From Pseudolysinimonas_A sp039912695 (lineage in GTDB: Bacteria > Actinomycetota > Actinomycetes > Actinomycetales > Microbacteriaceae): 64,000 bases of DNA. The notes beneath the pieces were generated by a model. The model had not been told where the DNA came from. It made no database searches and saw nothing but the letters and a program-made list of their open reading frames with translations. The DNA is taken from NCBI RefSeq assembly GCF_039912695.1, contig NZ_JBDSPJ010000008.1, positions 1 through 64,000 of the forward strand, given 5' to 3'. Both the position numbers and the translations under genes were made by a program. The first letter of the stretch is position 1. The number at the start of each line of letters is the position of its first letter. Below are positions 44,939-53,079 of the stretch, in pieces.

Positions 44939-46130
44939 TCCCGAGGAAGGGCGCGAGCGCAGCAGCCGATCGGGCGCCGTTATGCACGGTCTCCACAAAG
45001 GCTGGACCCGCCTCACGAAGTGAGTCGAACGCTGCGGGCTCAGCCGCGGCGCGCCGAAGCTCACCCTCAAGCGACTCGATGGTCGCCTCGTGAATCGGCA
45101 GCTCGAGCCCGGTAGCTGATCGCACGGCGGCTCGGGTGGTGTCGTCGACGTGCCCCATCACGAGCAGCCCCGCTGACATCGCCTCGCAGGCGGTCACGCC
45201 GTAGCTGCCGATCGCGAACTGGTCGAGTACGACGTCGGCCTCGGCGTAGAAGTCCGGCATCGACGCGTGCGGGATGCCGACGACCTGCCGATAATCGATG
45301 ACGCCTTCCCCGGCGAGCCGATTGAGCATCGGCACGACTCTTTCGGTGCCCTTAAGCCACATCTGCGTCGGTGCGTGCACGACCACGAGGGGCCCGGGCG
45401 ATCGGGGGGCGACCGCTTTGTGCCACACCGAGGGTTCGACGACGAGAGGGCACCAAACGGCATCGGGCACCCACCGCAACAAGTCGGGCGTTGACACGAA
45501 CACGGGCAGCCCCGACTCCGCGGCGAGTGATGAGTTTCGCGCGGCGTTCTCCTCGAGCGCGTGGACCGGCCCCGAGGGGCTCCGGAATGGTGACCAGAGA
45601 CTCCCTGCGGCATGGCGCGAGGGCGGACGGATGTCGCTCCCGTGGAACATCAGCGCGCCACTGATGCCGAGCGCGCGAAGCCGCGCAAGTTCGATGAGAA
45701 CGGAGCCGTAGGCGCGACCGAGCAGCGGCAGCCCGGACTCCCAAATCACGTGAGTCTGCCCGGCCATGAACGCCTCGAACTCGTCATGCCACTTGCCGGA
45801 GCGCTGGTAGACACCGACCGGGACGCGAAGGTCGACCTTAGGGAAATACGGATCGACGATCCCCTCCATGGCCACAGCCTCGACTGCCGGCAGATGGCTT
45901 TCCACGGAACGGGCCCACTCGTAGCCCTGCCCCGCCGAATTGGCCGGGCCGATCAGGAGGCGTACAGCTTGTCCGGCCGTCGGAGGGACGGGGGGCACGT
46001 CGTCATCGGAGTAGCGAAAGCGCGCGACATCCGCCAGTCGACCCAAGTGCCCCTCGCCTCGGGCGATGCGGTAGGCGAAACGGCGAAACCACGCAGGTCC
46101 TTCGTCTAGCAGCATGACGGTGTCGCGCAT
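44928..46130 (-). CDS. Glycosyltransferase, GT-B/GT4-like
   Basis: A 400-residue protein related to the gene at 35634. Marks: AVRLLIGPANSAGQGYEWARSV, GALMFHGSDIRPPSRH, LVVVHAPTQMWLKGTERVVPML, GIPHASMPDFYAEADVVLDQF, and GVTACEAMSAGLLVMGHV. ATG 46130 is chosen over the longer frame because GGAGGTG lies 4-5 bases upstream. It is transcribed alone, away from the PglK-like exporter gene. Sugar specificity is unknown. Confidence 0.77.
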   Translation of the reverse strand: MRDTVMLLDEGPAWFRRFAYRIARGEGHLGRLADVARFRYSDDDVPPVPPTAGQAVRLLIGPANSAGQGYEWARSVESHLPAVEAVAMEGIVDPYFPKVDLRVPVGVYQRSGKWHDEFEAFMAGQTHVIWESGLPLLGRAYGSVLIELARLRALGISGALMFHGSDIRPPSRHAAGSLWSPFRSPSGPVHALEENAARNSSLAAESGLPVFVSTPDLLRWVPDAVWCPLVVEPSVWHKAVAPRSPGPLVVVHAPTQMWLKGTERVVPMLNRLAGEGVIDYRQVVGIPHASMPDFYAEADVVLDQFAIGSYGVTACEAMSAGLLVMGHVDDTTRAAVRSATGLELPIHEATIESLEGELRRAAAEPAAFDSLREAGPAFVETVHNGARSAAALAPFLGISA

Positions 46131-46213
46131 CGCACCTCCGCCCCAGACATTACTTCGCAAGAGTCTACCGATCGGCGTGGGATGTCGGTCAGGAAGGCCT
46201 AGCACGCCGCTGA

Positions 46214-46219
46214 TACCGT
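46214..46219 (+). promoter_or_regulatory. -10 element for leaderless ABC exporter gene
   Basis: TACCGT lies 7 bases before ATG 46227, with no Shine-Dalgarno. Confidence 0.4.
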
Positions 46220-46226
46220 CATCGAG

Positions 46227-48038
46227 ATGAAACATCTTTGGCGCGTGTTCCGCGATCTCCTGCCACTCTTGCCTGGTCGCGCTCGGCAATTCCTCGTCGC
46301 CTACGTCGTGTGTACCGCAGTGCTCGCGCTCTTCGACGTCGTCGCGATGTCGCTGCTCGTGCTCATCATCACCCCCGTCGCGGCTGGGACGGCGGTAGTG
46401 CTCCCCGTGATCGGCGCGCTCTCTGCCGACGCGACTCCGATCCTCATTCTGATCGCGTGCGCACTCATCATCATCAAAAGCATCCTCTCGGTGGGGATGC
46501 ACTGGATCGCCACCCGTCAGTTCGCCATTTACGAGTATGAGATAGGGGCACGCCTGTTCCGTGCGTACCTCAACTCGACGTGGGAGGAGCGTTCGAAACG
46601 AAACACGGTGGAGTTCACCCGCATCGCCGATACCGGCATCTCCGTCGCAATGTCGAGCTTGGTGCTTTCCCTACTGATCATCCCGGGGAACGTCCTGACC
46701 ATCGTGCTCACTCTGGGCGTCCTCATCTTCGCCCAGCCCGTGACGGCCGGACTCGCCCTCGTCTATTTGGGAATCGTCGCGTTCATCATCAACCAAGTCG
46801 TCACCAAGCGCACCCTCGACGCAGCCCAGAGGAACCTTGACTTCAGCTTCCGCATCGCGCAGCTCTTGACCGAAATGGTCGACGCTCTCAAGGAGCTCAC
46901 CCTGCGCGGCCGCCTTGGCCAGATCCAGGAGGTCGTCGGCCACCACCGTCAGTCCGCCGTCAAGGCACGCGCCACGCTGTCCTTCCTGTCGATCATCCCT
47001 CGCTACAGCTATGAGGCCGCCCTCATCGGGGGCTTTCTCCTCATCGGCGGCGTCGGTTACCTGATCGGGGGGCTGAGCACAGCCGTCGTCGGAGTCGCGC
47101 TCTTCGGGGCTACCGGCATCCGACTCATCCCGGCGCTGACGGGTATCCAAGGTTCGGTCATCACCGCGACGGCCAGCGTGCCGTGGGTCAAAGACGTCAT
47201 CAGCGACCTGCGCGGCGCGGAAGCCAACCCCACCGATGCCCTGGGCGGAACCGACGCGGTCGAGCTACCCGAGGAGCCACGCTTACTGCAGCTCAGCGGA
47301 ATCCGCTTCAGCTATCCAGCCAACGACGGGGATGTGCTTCTCGGGCTCGACCTCGAGGTGCCCCTCGGCTCCTCACTCGGGATCGTGGGCCCGAGCGGTT
47401 CCGGCAAGTCAACACTGATCGATCTGCTACTCGGGTTGCGCATGCCGACGGCGGGGACGATCCGACTCGACGGCCAGCCGCTGTCCGACGTCATCCACTC
47501 GTGGCGTTCCCGGATCGGCTACGTCCCGCAGCGGGTGACCCTGTTCGACGGGACCATCGGTCAGAACGTCGCACTCACCTGGGACGACGACTATGACCGT
47601 GAAAAAGTCCTCGAGGCGCTCGAGAAGGCCCAGCTCAGCTCACTGATTGCGGCACGCAAGGGCGGGATCGACGAACGAATCGGGGAACGCGGGATTTCGC
47701 TCTCCGGCGGTCAACAGCAGCGACTCGGGATCGCCCGCGCTCTCTACTCGGACCCGCTTGTGCTCGTTCTGGACGAGGCCACGAGCGCACTCGACACTAA
47801 GACGGAGGACGATGTGGTGCAGGCGTTGAAGGCACTCCACGGCGAGATCACTCTCATCGCCGTCGCCCACCGCATCTCCACGATCAAGGACTACGACCAG
47901 ATCTGTTACCTCGATAGGGGGCGGATCCTCGGCAAAGGTACCTTCCAGGAGCTGGCAGCGGCACTTCCACAGTTTGGACTGCAGGTGCAGCTCGCGGGCC
48001 TGAGCGAACGCGAGCCGGACCTTCTCTCAGGACTCTGA
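46227..48038 (+). CDS. ABC-type lipid-linked glycan flippase (PglK-like, fused TMD-NBD)
   Basis: A 603-residue half transporter, active as a dimer. About six transmembrane segments occupy residues 15-320, followed by the ATPase: Walker A GPSGSGKST, Q-loop YVPQRVTLFDGTIGQNVAL, signature LSGGQQQRLGIARAL, Walker B LVLVLDEATSALD, and H-loop VAHRIS. Length, domain order and the ERSKRNTVEF region resemble PglK/MsbA-type exporters that flip lipid-linked oligosaccharides. Neighbouring glycosyltransferases support that substrate class. A lipid or peptide exporter cannot be excluded. Confidence 0.85.
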   Translation: MKHLWRVFRDLLPLLPGRARQFLVAYVVCTAVLALFDVVAMSLLVLIITPVAAGTAVVLPVIGALSADATPILILIACALIIIKSILSVGMHWIATRQFAIYEYEIGARLFRAYLNSTWEERSKRNTVEFTRIADTGISVAMSSLVLSLLIIPGNVLTIVLTLGVLIFAQPVTAGLALVYLGIVAFIINQVVTKRTLDAAQRNLDFSFRIAQLLTEMVDALKELTLRGRLGQIQEVVGHHRQSAVKARATLSFLSIIPRYSYEAALIGGFLLIGGVGYLIGGLSTAVVGVALFGATGIRLIPALTGIQGSVITATASVPWVKDVISDLRGAEANPTDALGGTDAVELPEEPRLLQLSGIRFSYPANDGDVLLGLDLEVPLGSSLGIVGPSGSGKSTLIDLLLGLRMPTAGTIRLDGQPLSDVIHSWRSRIGYVPQRVTLFDGTIGQNVALTWDDDYDREKVLEALEKAQLSSLIAARKGGIDERIGERGISLSGGQQQRLGIARALYSDPLVLVLDEATSALDTKTEDDVVQALKALHGEITLIAVAHRISTIKDYDQICYLDRGRILGKGTFQELAAALPQFGLQVQLAGLSEREPDLLSGL

Positions 48039-48070
48039 CTGGCTCGTCAGGGTTCTGACCGCTCGGGTAC

Positions 48071-49195
48071 CTATCGAAAACGCTTGCGCAGTTTTGCGAG
48101 CGCCCGCCAGAATCTCGCTGAGTTCGGGTAGGCGGTGTAGTCCACGGGAGGACGAGCGATCAGGTCGTCGAATTCCGCAGGCGTCAGTCCGAGCTTCTTG
48201 GCGATGAACTCGTGATCTTGCACGCGCAGCGGGTCGGGATAGTTCGACGTAACCATGAGTTCCAGCGCGTCGTCTCGGCTCACCTGCCCCGAGAGGATCA
48301 GGGACGAGTAGTGTGCAAGCCGCTTGTCGAAGCCGAACTTGTGCGGCAGGTAATAGCCCTGGAAGTAGCGGGTGAAAACCGATTCGTAATGCTTTCCCCC
48401 GTAGTCACGCCAGCCCACGCTGTCGGCGATGTCCTTCTTGGCGTCAACGTAAACGTAAGGCATGAAGTCGAGCGGCCGAACAGTATGGATGCGTCGAACA
48501 AGGGGGAACCAGATGTGCCGCGCGAACATCCCCAGCACCGGGTAGGTCTTGAGCTTCACGGAGCCGAAGCGCTTGTGCACCGCTTTGAGGTGCTTGGCGT
48601 CGTCAGCGTTGTAGCCCCACGCCTCCGGCAGCACCGACTCCGTTGCGGCGTTGCCTCCCGAGAGGATGTACTTGATCCCGTACTTCTTCGCCTGCTGGTA
48701 GGCGACCCACCCGAAGGCGTGGTCGGTCGGAGTGTCCGCGTTTGCGAGTGACGCCTTGAAGAAGGAGAGCTGCAGGTCCTTCATCTCGCGCCAGTCGACG
48801 ACGTGCGTGTAGAGGTCGAGACCCAGCGTGGTGACGAGGCTATGAATGTTGCCGACCGCCAGCTCGGAGTTCCAGCCGCTATCAAAATGAACGACGAGCG
48901 GACGGAGCCCGAGCCTCACGGCCCGTAGCGTCAGGTAGGTACTGTCCACACCGCCTGAGACTCCGATGATGCAGTCATAGGGCTTGTTCGCACCCGCTGC
49001 CTTGATGGTGGCTACGAGGCTCTCGAGCTCGCCTAGTCTCTCACCGCGTTGAGCAGGGAGGACCAGCGGGGCGAAAACCTGGTCGAAATGGTGCGCGTGC
49101 GAGGAGACGCCGTTCTCGTCGAACCAGATATCGGGGTCGGTCGTATCCATAATGGTGCGCGCACACCTCTGATACGGTCGCGGCTCATCTGACAT
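48071..49195 (-). CDS. WbpG-like N-acetyl sugar amidotransferase with degenerate zinc ribbon
   Basis: A 374-residue PP-loop ATPase of the WbpG/WbuX family: PP-loop SGGVDST (80-86), VVHFDSGWNSELAVGNI, and C-terminal YPDPLRVQDHEFIAKKLGL. The N-terminal motif CARTIMDTTDPDIWFDENGV aligns to the family's zinc ribbon, but only Cys11 remains; the other three positions are Thr14, Ser31 and Ala34. The rest of the frame is intact at full length, so it is not an obvious pseudogene. It is the natural ATP-using partner for the HisH/HisF-like pair at 26.5-27.9 kb. It is flanked by an ABC exporter and a divergent glycosyltransferase. Confidence 0.88.
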   Translation of the reverse strand: MSDEPRPYQRCARTIMDTTDPDIWFDENGVSSHAHHFDQVFAPLVLPAQRGERLGELESLVATIKAAGANKPYDCIIGVSGGVDSTYLTLRAVRLGLRPLVVHFDSGWNSELAVGNIHSLVTTLGLDLYTHVVDWREMKDLQLSFFKASLANADTPTDHAFGWVAYQQAKKYGIKYILSGGNAATESVLPEAWGYNADDAKHLKAVHKRFGSVKLKTYPVLGMFARHIWFPLVRRIHTVRPLDFMPYVYVDAKKDIADSVGWRDYGGKHYESVFTRYFQGYYLPHKFGFDKRLAHYSSLILSGQVSRDDALELMVTSNYPDPLRVQDHEFIAKKLGLTPAEFDDLIARPPVDYTAYPNSARFWRALAKLRKRFR

Positions 49196-49283
49196 TGGCC
49201 CTGTCCCTTATTAACCCCTGGAGGCAATCCTACGAGCACCGTTTCGTATCAGCGGTCATAACCGGAGAGTCGACACGTCGCCG

Positions 49284-49289
49284 TAGACT
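49284..49289 (+). promoter_or_regulatory. -10 element for leaderless GT4 gene
   Basis: TAGACT lies 8 bases before GTG 49298. Confidence 0.5.
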
Positions 49290-49297
49290 CGTGCTCC

Positions 49298-50437
49298 GTG
49301 CGGCCCCGAATCCTCTGCGTCTCCTTTTCGCCGATCCATGCGGATTCCCGTGTCCTGCGCCAGATTGACGTGCTGCGACAGCACGGCGAGGTGACGACCG
49401 TCGGCTACGGCCCCGCCCCCGAGGGCGTCGCGCGTCACATCCAGGTTCCCGACGACGCGTCGTCGCTGCCGCAGACGCCGCCCGGCGTCGCCCGGCTGGC
49501 GCTGCGCAGGCACGACGCTGTCGAGCTCACGTCGCCCGGCGAAAAGGCGGTACTGAAGGATGTCGTCGCGTCCGGGCACTACGACCTCGTCGTCGCCAAC
49601 GACGCCCGCGCGCTGCCCCTCGCCTTCGCGGCCGACGGCGACAAGGTCTACGCCGACATGCACGAATGGGCCGCGGAGGAGCGCGCAACGATCTTCGTCT
49701 GGCGCGTGCTCGTCGGTCCGTACATGGAGCACCTCTGCCGCACCTACCTGCCGCGCACCGCAGCCGTGACGAGCGTGAGTGCCGGCCTCTCCGGGCTCTA
49801 CGCCGAGCGCTACGACCTAACGACCGAGACGATCCGCAATTCCGCCGACTTCCGGGGCGACCTCGCGCCGACACCGGTCGATCCCGACCGCATCCGCCTC
49901 GTGCACAGCGGCACCGCTGATCCGGAGCGCAATATCGTCGAACTCATCGACGCCACCGAACGCCTCGGCGACAGGTTCTCGCTCGACCTGTACCTGCTCG
50001 AGGTGCCGGGCGGTCACCTGGCCCAAATCAAGGCGAAGGCGGCGAACTCGCCCCGCGTGACCGTTCACGACCCGGTGCCGCCCGCAACGCTGCCGACCGT
50101 GCTCAACCAGTACGACCTTGGCGTCTTCCTCTATCCGCTTCGCACGCTGAGCCACCTGTACCACCTGCCGAACAAGTTCTTCGACTTCGTGCAGGCCCGG
50201 CTCGGGATGGTCTTCTCGCCCGCGCCCGAGATCGACGCCCACATGGCCAAATACCAGCTCGGCATCATCACCCGCGACACGAGCGCCGACGCTCTCGTCG
50301 AGGCGTTGCGCGACCTCACCGTTGAGGACGTCGCCGGGTTCAAGCGCGCCGCCGACCGTTCTGCGCGTGAGCTGTCGAGCGAGCCGGACCGTGCCGCTCA
50401 GGACGCTCTCATCGGGCGCCTGCTCGCCGACCGATGA
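49298..50437 (+). CDS. Glycosyltransferase, GT4-like
   Basis: A 379-residue GT-B protein paralogous to the gene at 42741. Marks: PRILCVSFSPIHADSRVLRQI, DLVVANDARALPLAFA, YADMHEWAAEERATI, IRLVHSGTADPERNI, and LPNKFFDFVQARLGMVFSP. It heads a two-gene run with the next glycosyltransferase, then a sugar dehydrogenase and the amidotransferase fusion. The leaderless GTG start is supported by an upstream TAGACT. Confidence 0.85.
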   Translation: MRPRILCVSFSPIHADSRVLRQIDVLRQHGEVTTVGYGPAPEGVARHIQVPDDASSLPQTPPGVARLALRRHDAVELTSPGEKAVLKDVVASGHYDLVVANDARALPLAFAADGDKVYADMHEWAAEERATIFVWRVLVGPYMEHLCRTYLPRTAAVTSVSAGLSGLYAERYDLTTETIRNSADFRGDLAPTPVDPDRIRLVHSGTADPERNIVELIDATERLGDRFSLDLYLLEVPGGHLAQIKAKAANSPRVTVHDPVPPATLPTVLNQYDLGVFLYPLRTLSHLYHLPNKFFDFVQARLGMVFSPAPEIDAHMAKYQLGIITRDTSADALVEALRDLTVEDVAGFKRAADRSARELSSEPDRAAQDALIGRLLADR

Positions 50438-51609
50438 GAGCTGGCCGCACCAAGCGGGTGATCATCGCCACGCGCATCTTCGGGCCCGAAGTGTCGGCGG
50501 CGTCGGCAATCCTGCGCATCTGGGCCGAGGAGTTCCGCGCCCGCGGGTGGCAGGTGACGGTGCTGACCGCGAAGCCCCCGAAGGGCGCCCTGATCGATGA
50601 CCCGACCGGCATCGAGGTGCGCCGCGCCCCGGTGAAGCGCGACAAACAGCTGTACGTACGCGGCTATTTGAGCTATCTGAGCTTCGACGTGCCGCTCGCG
50701 TTCCGACTGCTGTTCGCCCGCCGGGCCGACCTCTACATCGTCGAGCCACCGCCGACGACGGTCGCCGTAGTGCGGGTGCTCGCCGCCCTCAAGCGCTCGC
50801 CCTACGTCGTGCGCGCCGCTGACTACTGGACCGAGGCTGCCGAGCTGGTGACCGGCAACAGATTCGTCATCGGCACGCTGCGCCGCGTGGAGGCCTGGGG
50901 TCTGCGCGGGGCGCGGATGCTGTTCGCCGCCCACCAGCCGCTCATCGACAGGTTGCGCGCGGTCGGCATTGCGACGCCTGCCGTGCCGATCGGCTTCGGG
51001 GCGGACACCACCCACTTCCGCTACGACGACCAACCGGCGCCCGAGCCTCCCGTCTTCGTCTACGGCGGCACCTACTCCGAATGGCACGGGCCGGGCATTT
51101 TCGTCGACGCCATGCCCGCCGTGCTCGAACAGCACCCCGGCGCCCGACTCGTCTACTACGGCAACGGCGAAGAACGCGAGGCGATGCAGGCCCGGGCCCG
51201 CGAACTCGGGATCGAGGCATCCGTCGAGTTCAACGCACCGATACCGCCGGCGGCGCTCTCGCCGATCCTCGCGGGGGCGACCGCCTCGGTCGCGAGCTTG
51301 GCACCCGTCCCGCCGAACGACTACGCGCTTGCGACGAAGGTTTACTCTTCGCTCGCGGCGGGATGTCCGGTGATTTATGCGGGACGCGGACCGACGGTCG
51401 AATTTCTCAACGACTCCCAGCACCCGCACGCGGGCGTTGCGGTCGCCTACGACATCGTGGCGGTGGCGGCCGCCATGAATGCGGCAGCCGCATCCCCACT
51501 ACCGCCGAAGGCTCGCGCGGAGCTGGCTGCCTGGTCGGCTCGCGAGTACTCGCTCGCCGCGATCGCGGAGCGAGTCGTCAGCGAGAGCCTGGCGATCATC
51601 GGCCGATAG
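50434..51609 (+). CDS. Glycosyltransferase family 4 (WbuB-like layout)
   Basis: A 391-residue GT-B protein. RVIIATRIFGPEVSAASAILR with an acceptor-side loop, ADLYIVEPPPTTVAVVRVLAAL, VFVYGGTYSEWHGPGIFVDAM, RLVYYGNGEEREAMQARA, and NDYALATKVYSSLAAGCPVIYAG with the donor-site region. It overlaps the preceding stop as ATGA. The resemblance is to aminosugar transferases in O-antigen loci, but the substrate is not proven. Confidence 0.85.
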   Translation: MRAGRTKRVIIATRIFGPEVSAASAILRIWAEEFRARGWQVTVLTAKPPKGALIDDPTGIEVRRAPVKRDKQLYVRGYLSYLSFDVPLAFRLLFARRADLYIVEPPPTTVAVVRVLAALKRSPYVVRAADYWTEAAELVTGNRFVIGTLRRVEAWGLRGARMLFAAHQPLIDRLRAVGIATPAVPIGFGADTTHFRYDDQPAPEPPVFVYGGTYSEWHGPGIFVDAMPAVLEQHPGARLVYYGNGEEREAMQARARELGIEASVEFNAPIPPAALSPILAGATASVASLAPVPPNDYALATKVYSSLAAGCPVIYAGRGPTVEFLNDSQHPHAGVAVAYDIVAVAAAMNAAAASPLPPKARAELAAWSAREYSLAAIAERVVSESLAIIGR

Positions 51610-51664
51610 TCGACGCCGTGCGCACGTAGAATCGAACCCGCTCAACCACCCTGGAGACATTCCT

Positions 51665-52963
51665 GTGAAGATCGCCGTCATCGCCCTTGGCAAGATCGGC
51701 CTCCCGCTCGCCGTGCAGTTCGCCAGCAAGGGTCACGATGTCGTCGGCGTCGACGTCTCGCAGCGCACGGTCGATCTCGTCAACCAGGGCGTCGAGCCCT
51801 TCCCCGGCGAAGCCCACCTCCAGGAGAAGCTCGCAGAGCTCATTCCGGCCGGCCGCCTGCGCGCGACGACCGATTACGCCGACGCAGTTCCCGGTGCGGA
51901 CGCCGTCGTGCTCGTCGTCCCGCTGTTCGTCGACGAGGAGACCGCCGAGCCCCAGTTCGACTGGATGGATGCCGCGACCCGATCGCTCGGCGCGGTCCTG
52001 ACTGCCGGCACGCTCGTCTCCTACGAGACGACGCTGCCGGTCGGCATCACGCGCTCCCGCTGGAAGCCGATGCTCGAAGAGGCGTCGGGACTCACCGAGG
52101 GCGTGGACTTTGACCTCGTGTTTTCCCCGGAGCGCGTGCTCACCGGCCGGGTTTTCGCCGACCTCCGGAAGTATCCGAAGCTCGTCGGCGGGCTGAGCGA
52201 GGGTGGAGCTGCGAAGGCGGTGAAGTTCTACGAGGCGGTGCTCGACTTCGACGAGCGCCCCGACCTCGCGCGCCCGAACGGTGTCTGGGATCTCGGCAGC
52301 GCCGAGGCCGCTGAACTCGCGAAGCTCGCCGAGACGACCTACCGCGATGTCAACATCGGCCTTGCCAATCAGTTTGCCCGCTACGCATCGACGGCGGGTA
52401 TCGACGTCTACCAGGTGATCGAAGCCTCGAACTCGCAGCCGTACTCGCACATCCATCAGCCCGGCATTGCCGTCGGCGGCCATTGCATCCCGGTCTATCC
52501 GCGCCTCTACCTCTGGACCGACCCGGAGGCGACGGTGGTGTCAGCCGCTCGCGCCGCGAACGCCGGGATGCCGGAATACACGATCGGCCTTCTCGAGGGC
52601 GCCTACGGCGACCTTGCTGGCGCGAAGGTGGTTGTGCTGGGAGCCGCCTACCGCGGCGGCGTCAAGGAGACGGCGTTCTCCGGAGTCTTCGGCGCGGTCG
52701 CCGCGCTGAACGCGCGAGGTGCTGTGACGGTCGTGCACGACCCGCTCTACGACGACGACGAGCTGACCCGCCTCGGATTCACCCCGTACCACCTCGGCGA
52801 ACCTGCCGACGCGGTCGTGGTGCAGGCCGACCACGACGAATACCGGTCACTGGGCCCCGACGATCTGCCCGGAATCGCGGCGTTCATCGATGGCCGCCGC
52901 ATCTCGTCGGCGGACCGGTGGCCCGGGATTGCCTATCGCGTAATCGGGAAAGCCACGAGCTGA
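51665..52963 (+). CDS. Nucleotide-sugar 6-dehydrogenase (UDP-Glc/GDP-Man DH family; WbpA/WecC-like)
   Basis: A 432-residue NAD-dependent dehydrogenase making a uronic acid by two-step oxidation at C6. N-terminal NAD fold KIAVIALGKIGLPLAVQFASKG, VSYETTLPVGITRSR, FSPERVLTGRVFADL, the lysine motif AELAKLAETTYRDVNIGLANQFA, and catalytic Cys in AVGGHCIPVYP. The GGHCIPVYP form and length are those of UDP-GlcNAc/UDP-ManNAc dehydrogenases rather than UDP-glucose dehydrogenases. GTG 51665 has GGAG 9 bases upstream. It would provide UDP-GlcNAcA for the WbpB/E/D-like enzymes, and may supply the fusion gene downstream with a carboxylated substrate. Confidence 0.9.
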   Translation: MKIAVIALGKIGLPLAVQFASKGHDVVGVDVSQRTVDLVNQGVEPFPGEAHLQEKLAELIPAGRLRATTDYADAVPGADAVVLVVPLFVDEETAEPQFDWMDAATRSLGAVLTAGTLVSYETTLPVGITRSRWKPMLEEASGLTEGVDFDLVFSPERVLTGRVFADLRKYPKLVGGLSEGGAAKAVKFYEAVLDFDERPDLARPNGVWDLGSAEAAELAKLAETTYRDVNIGLANQFARYASTAGIDVYQVIEASNSQPYSHIHQPGIAVGGHCIPVYPRLYLWTDPEATVVSAARAANAGMPEYTIGLLEGAYGDLAGAKVVVLGAAYRGGVKETAFSGVFGAVAALNARGAVTVVHDPLYDDDELTRLGFTPYHLGEPADAVVVQADHDEYRSLGPDDLPGIAAFIDGRRISSADRWPGIAYRVIGKATS

Positions 52964-53079
52964 CGCTCGGCCACGACCCGTGCCCGGCTCGCACCCGGTC
53001 CGCATGGCATCATTGAAGATCTGCGAGCCTGCCCACCGCCGTCGTGCGGCGGGCTCCCCCCGGATCGGAGAACCAACTC

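Noticed and set aside
48035..48050. Terminator hairpin after the ABC exporter gene
   Set aside because: A 5-bp stem only; not distinguishable from chance in GC-rich sequence.
48071..49195. Pseudogene call for the WbpG-like protein
   Set aside because: The frame is full length with an intact PP-loop and family-conserved C-terminus; only the zinc ligands differ.
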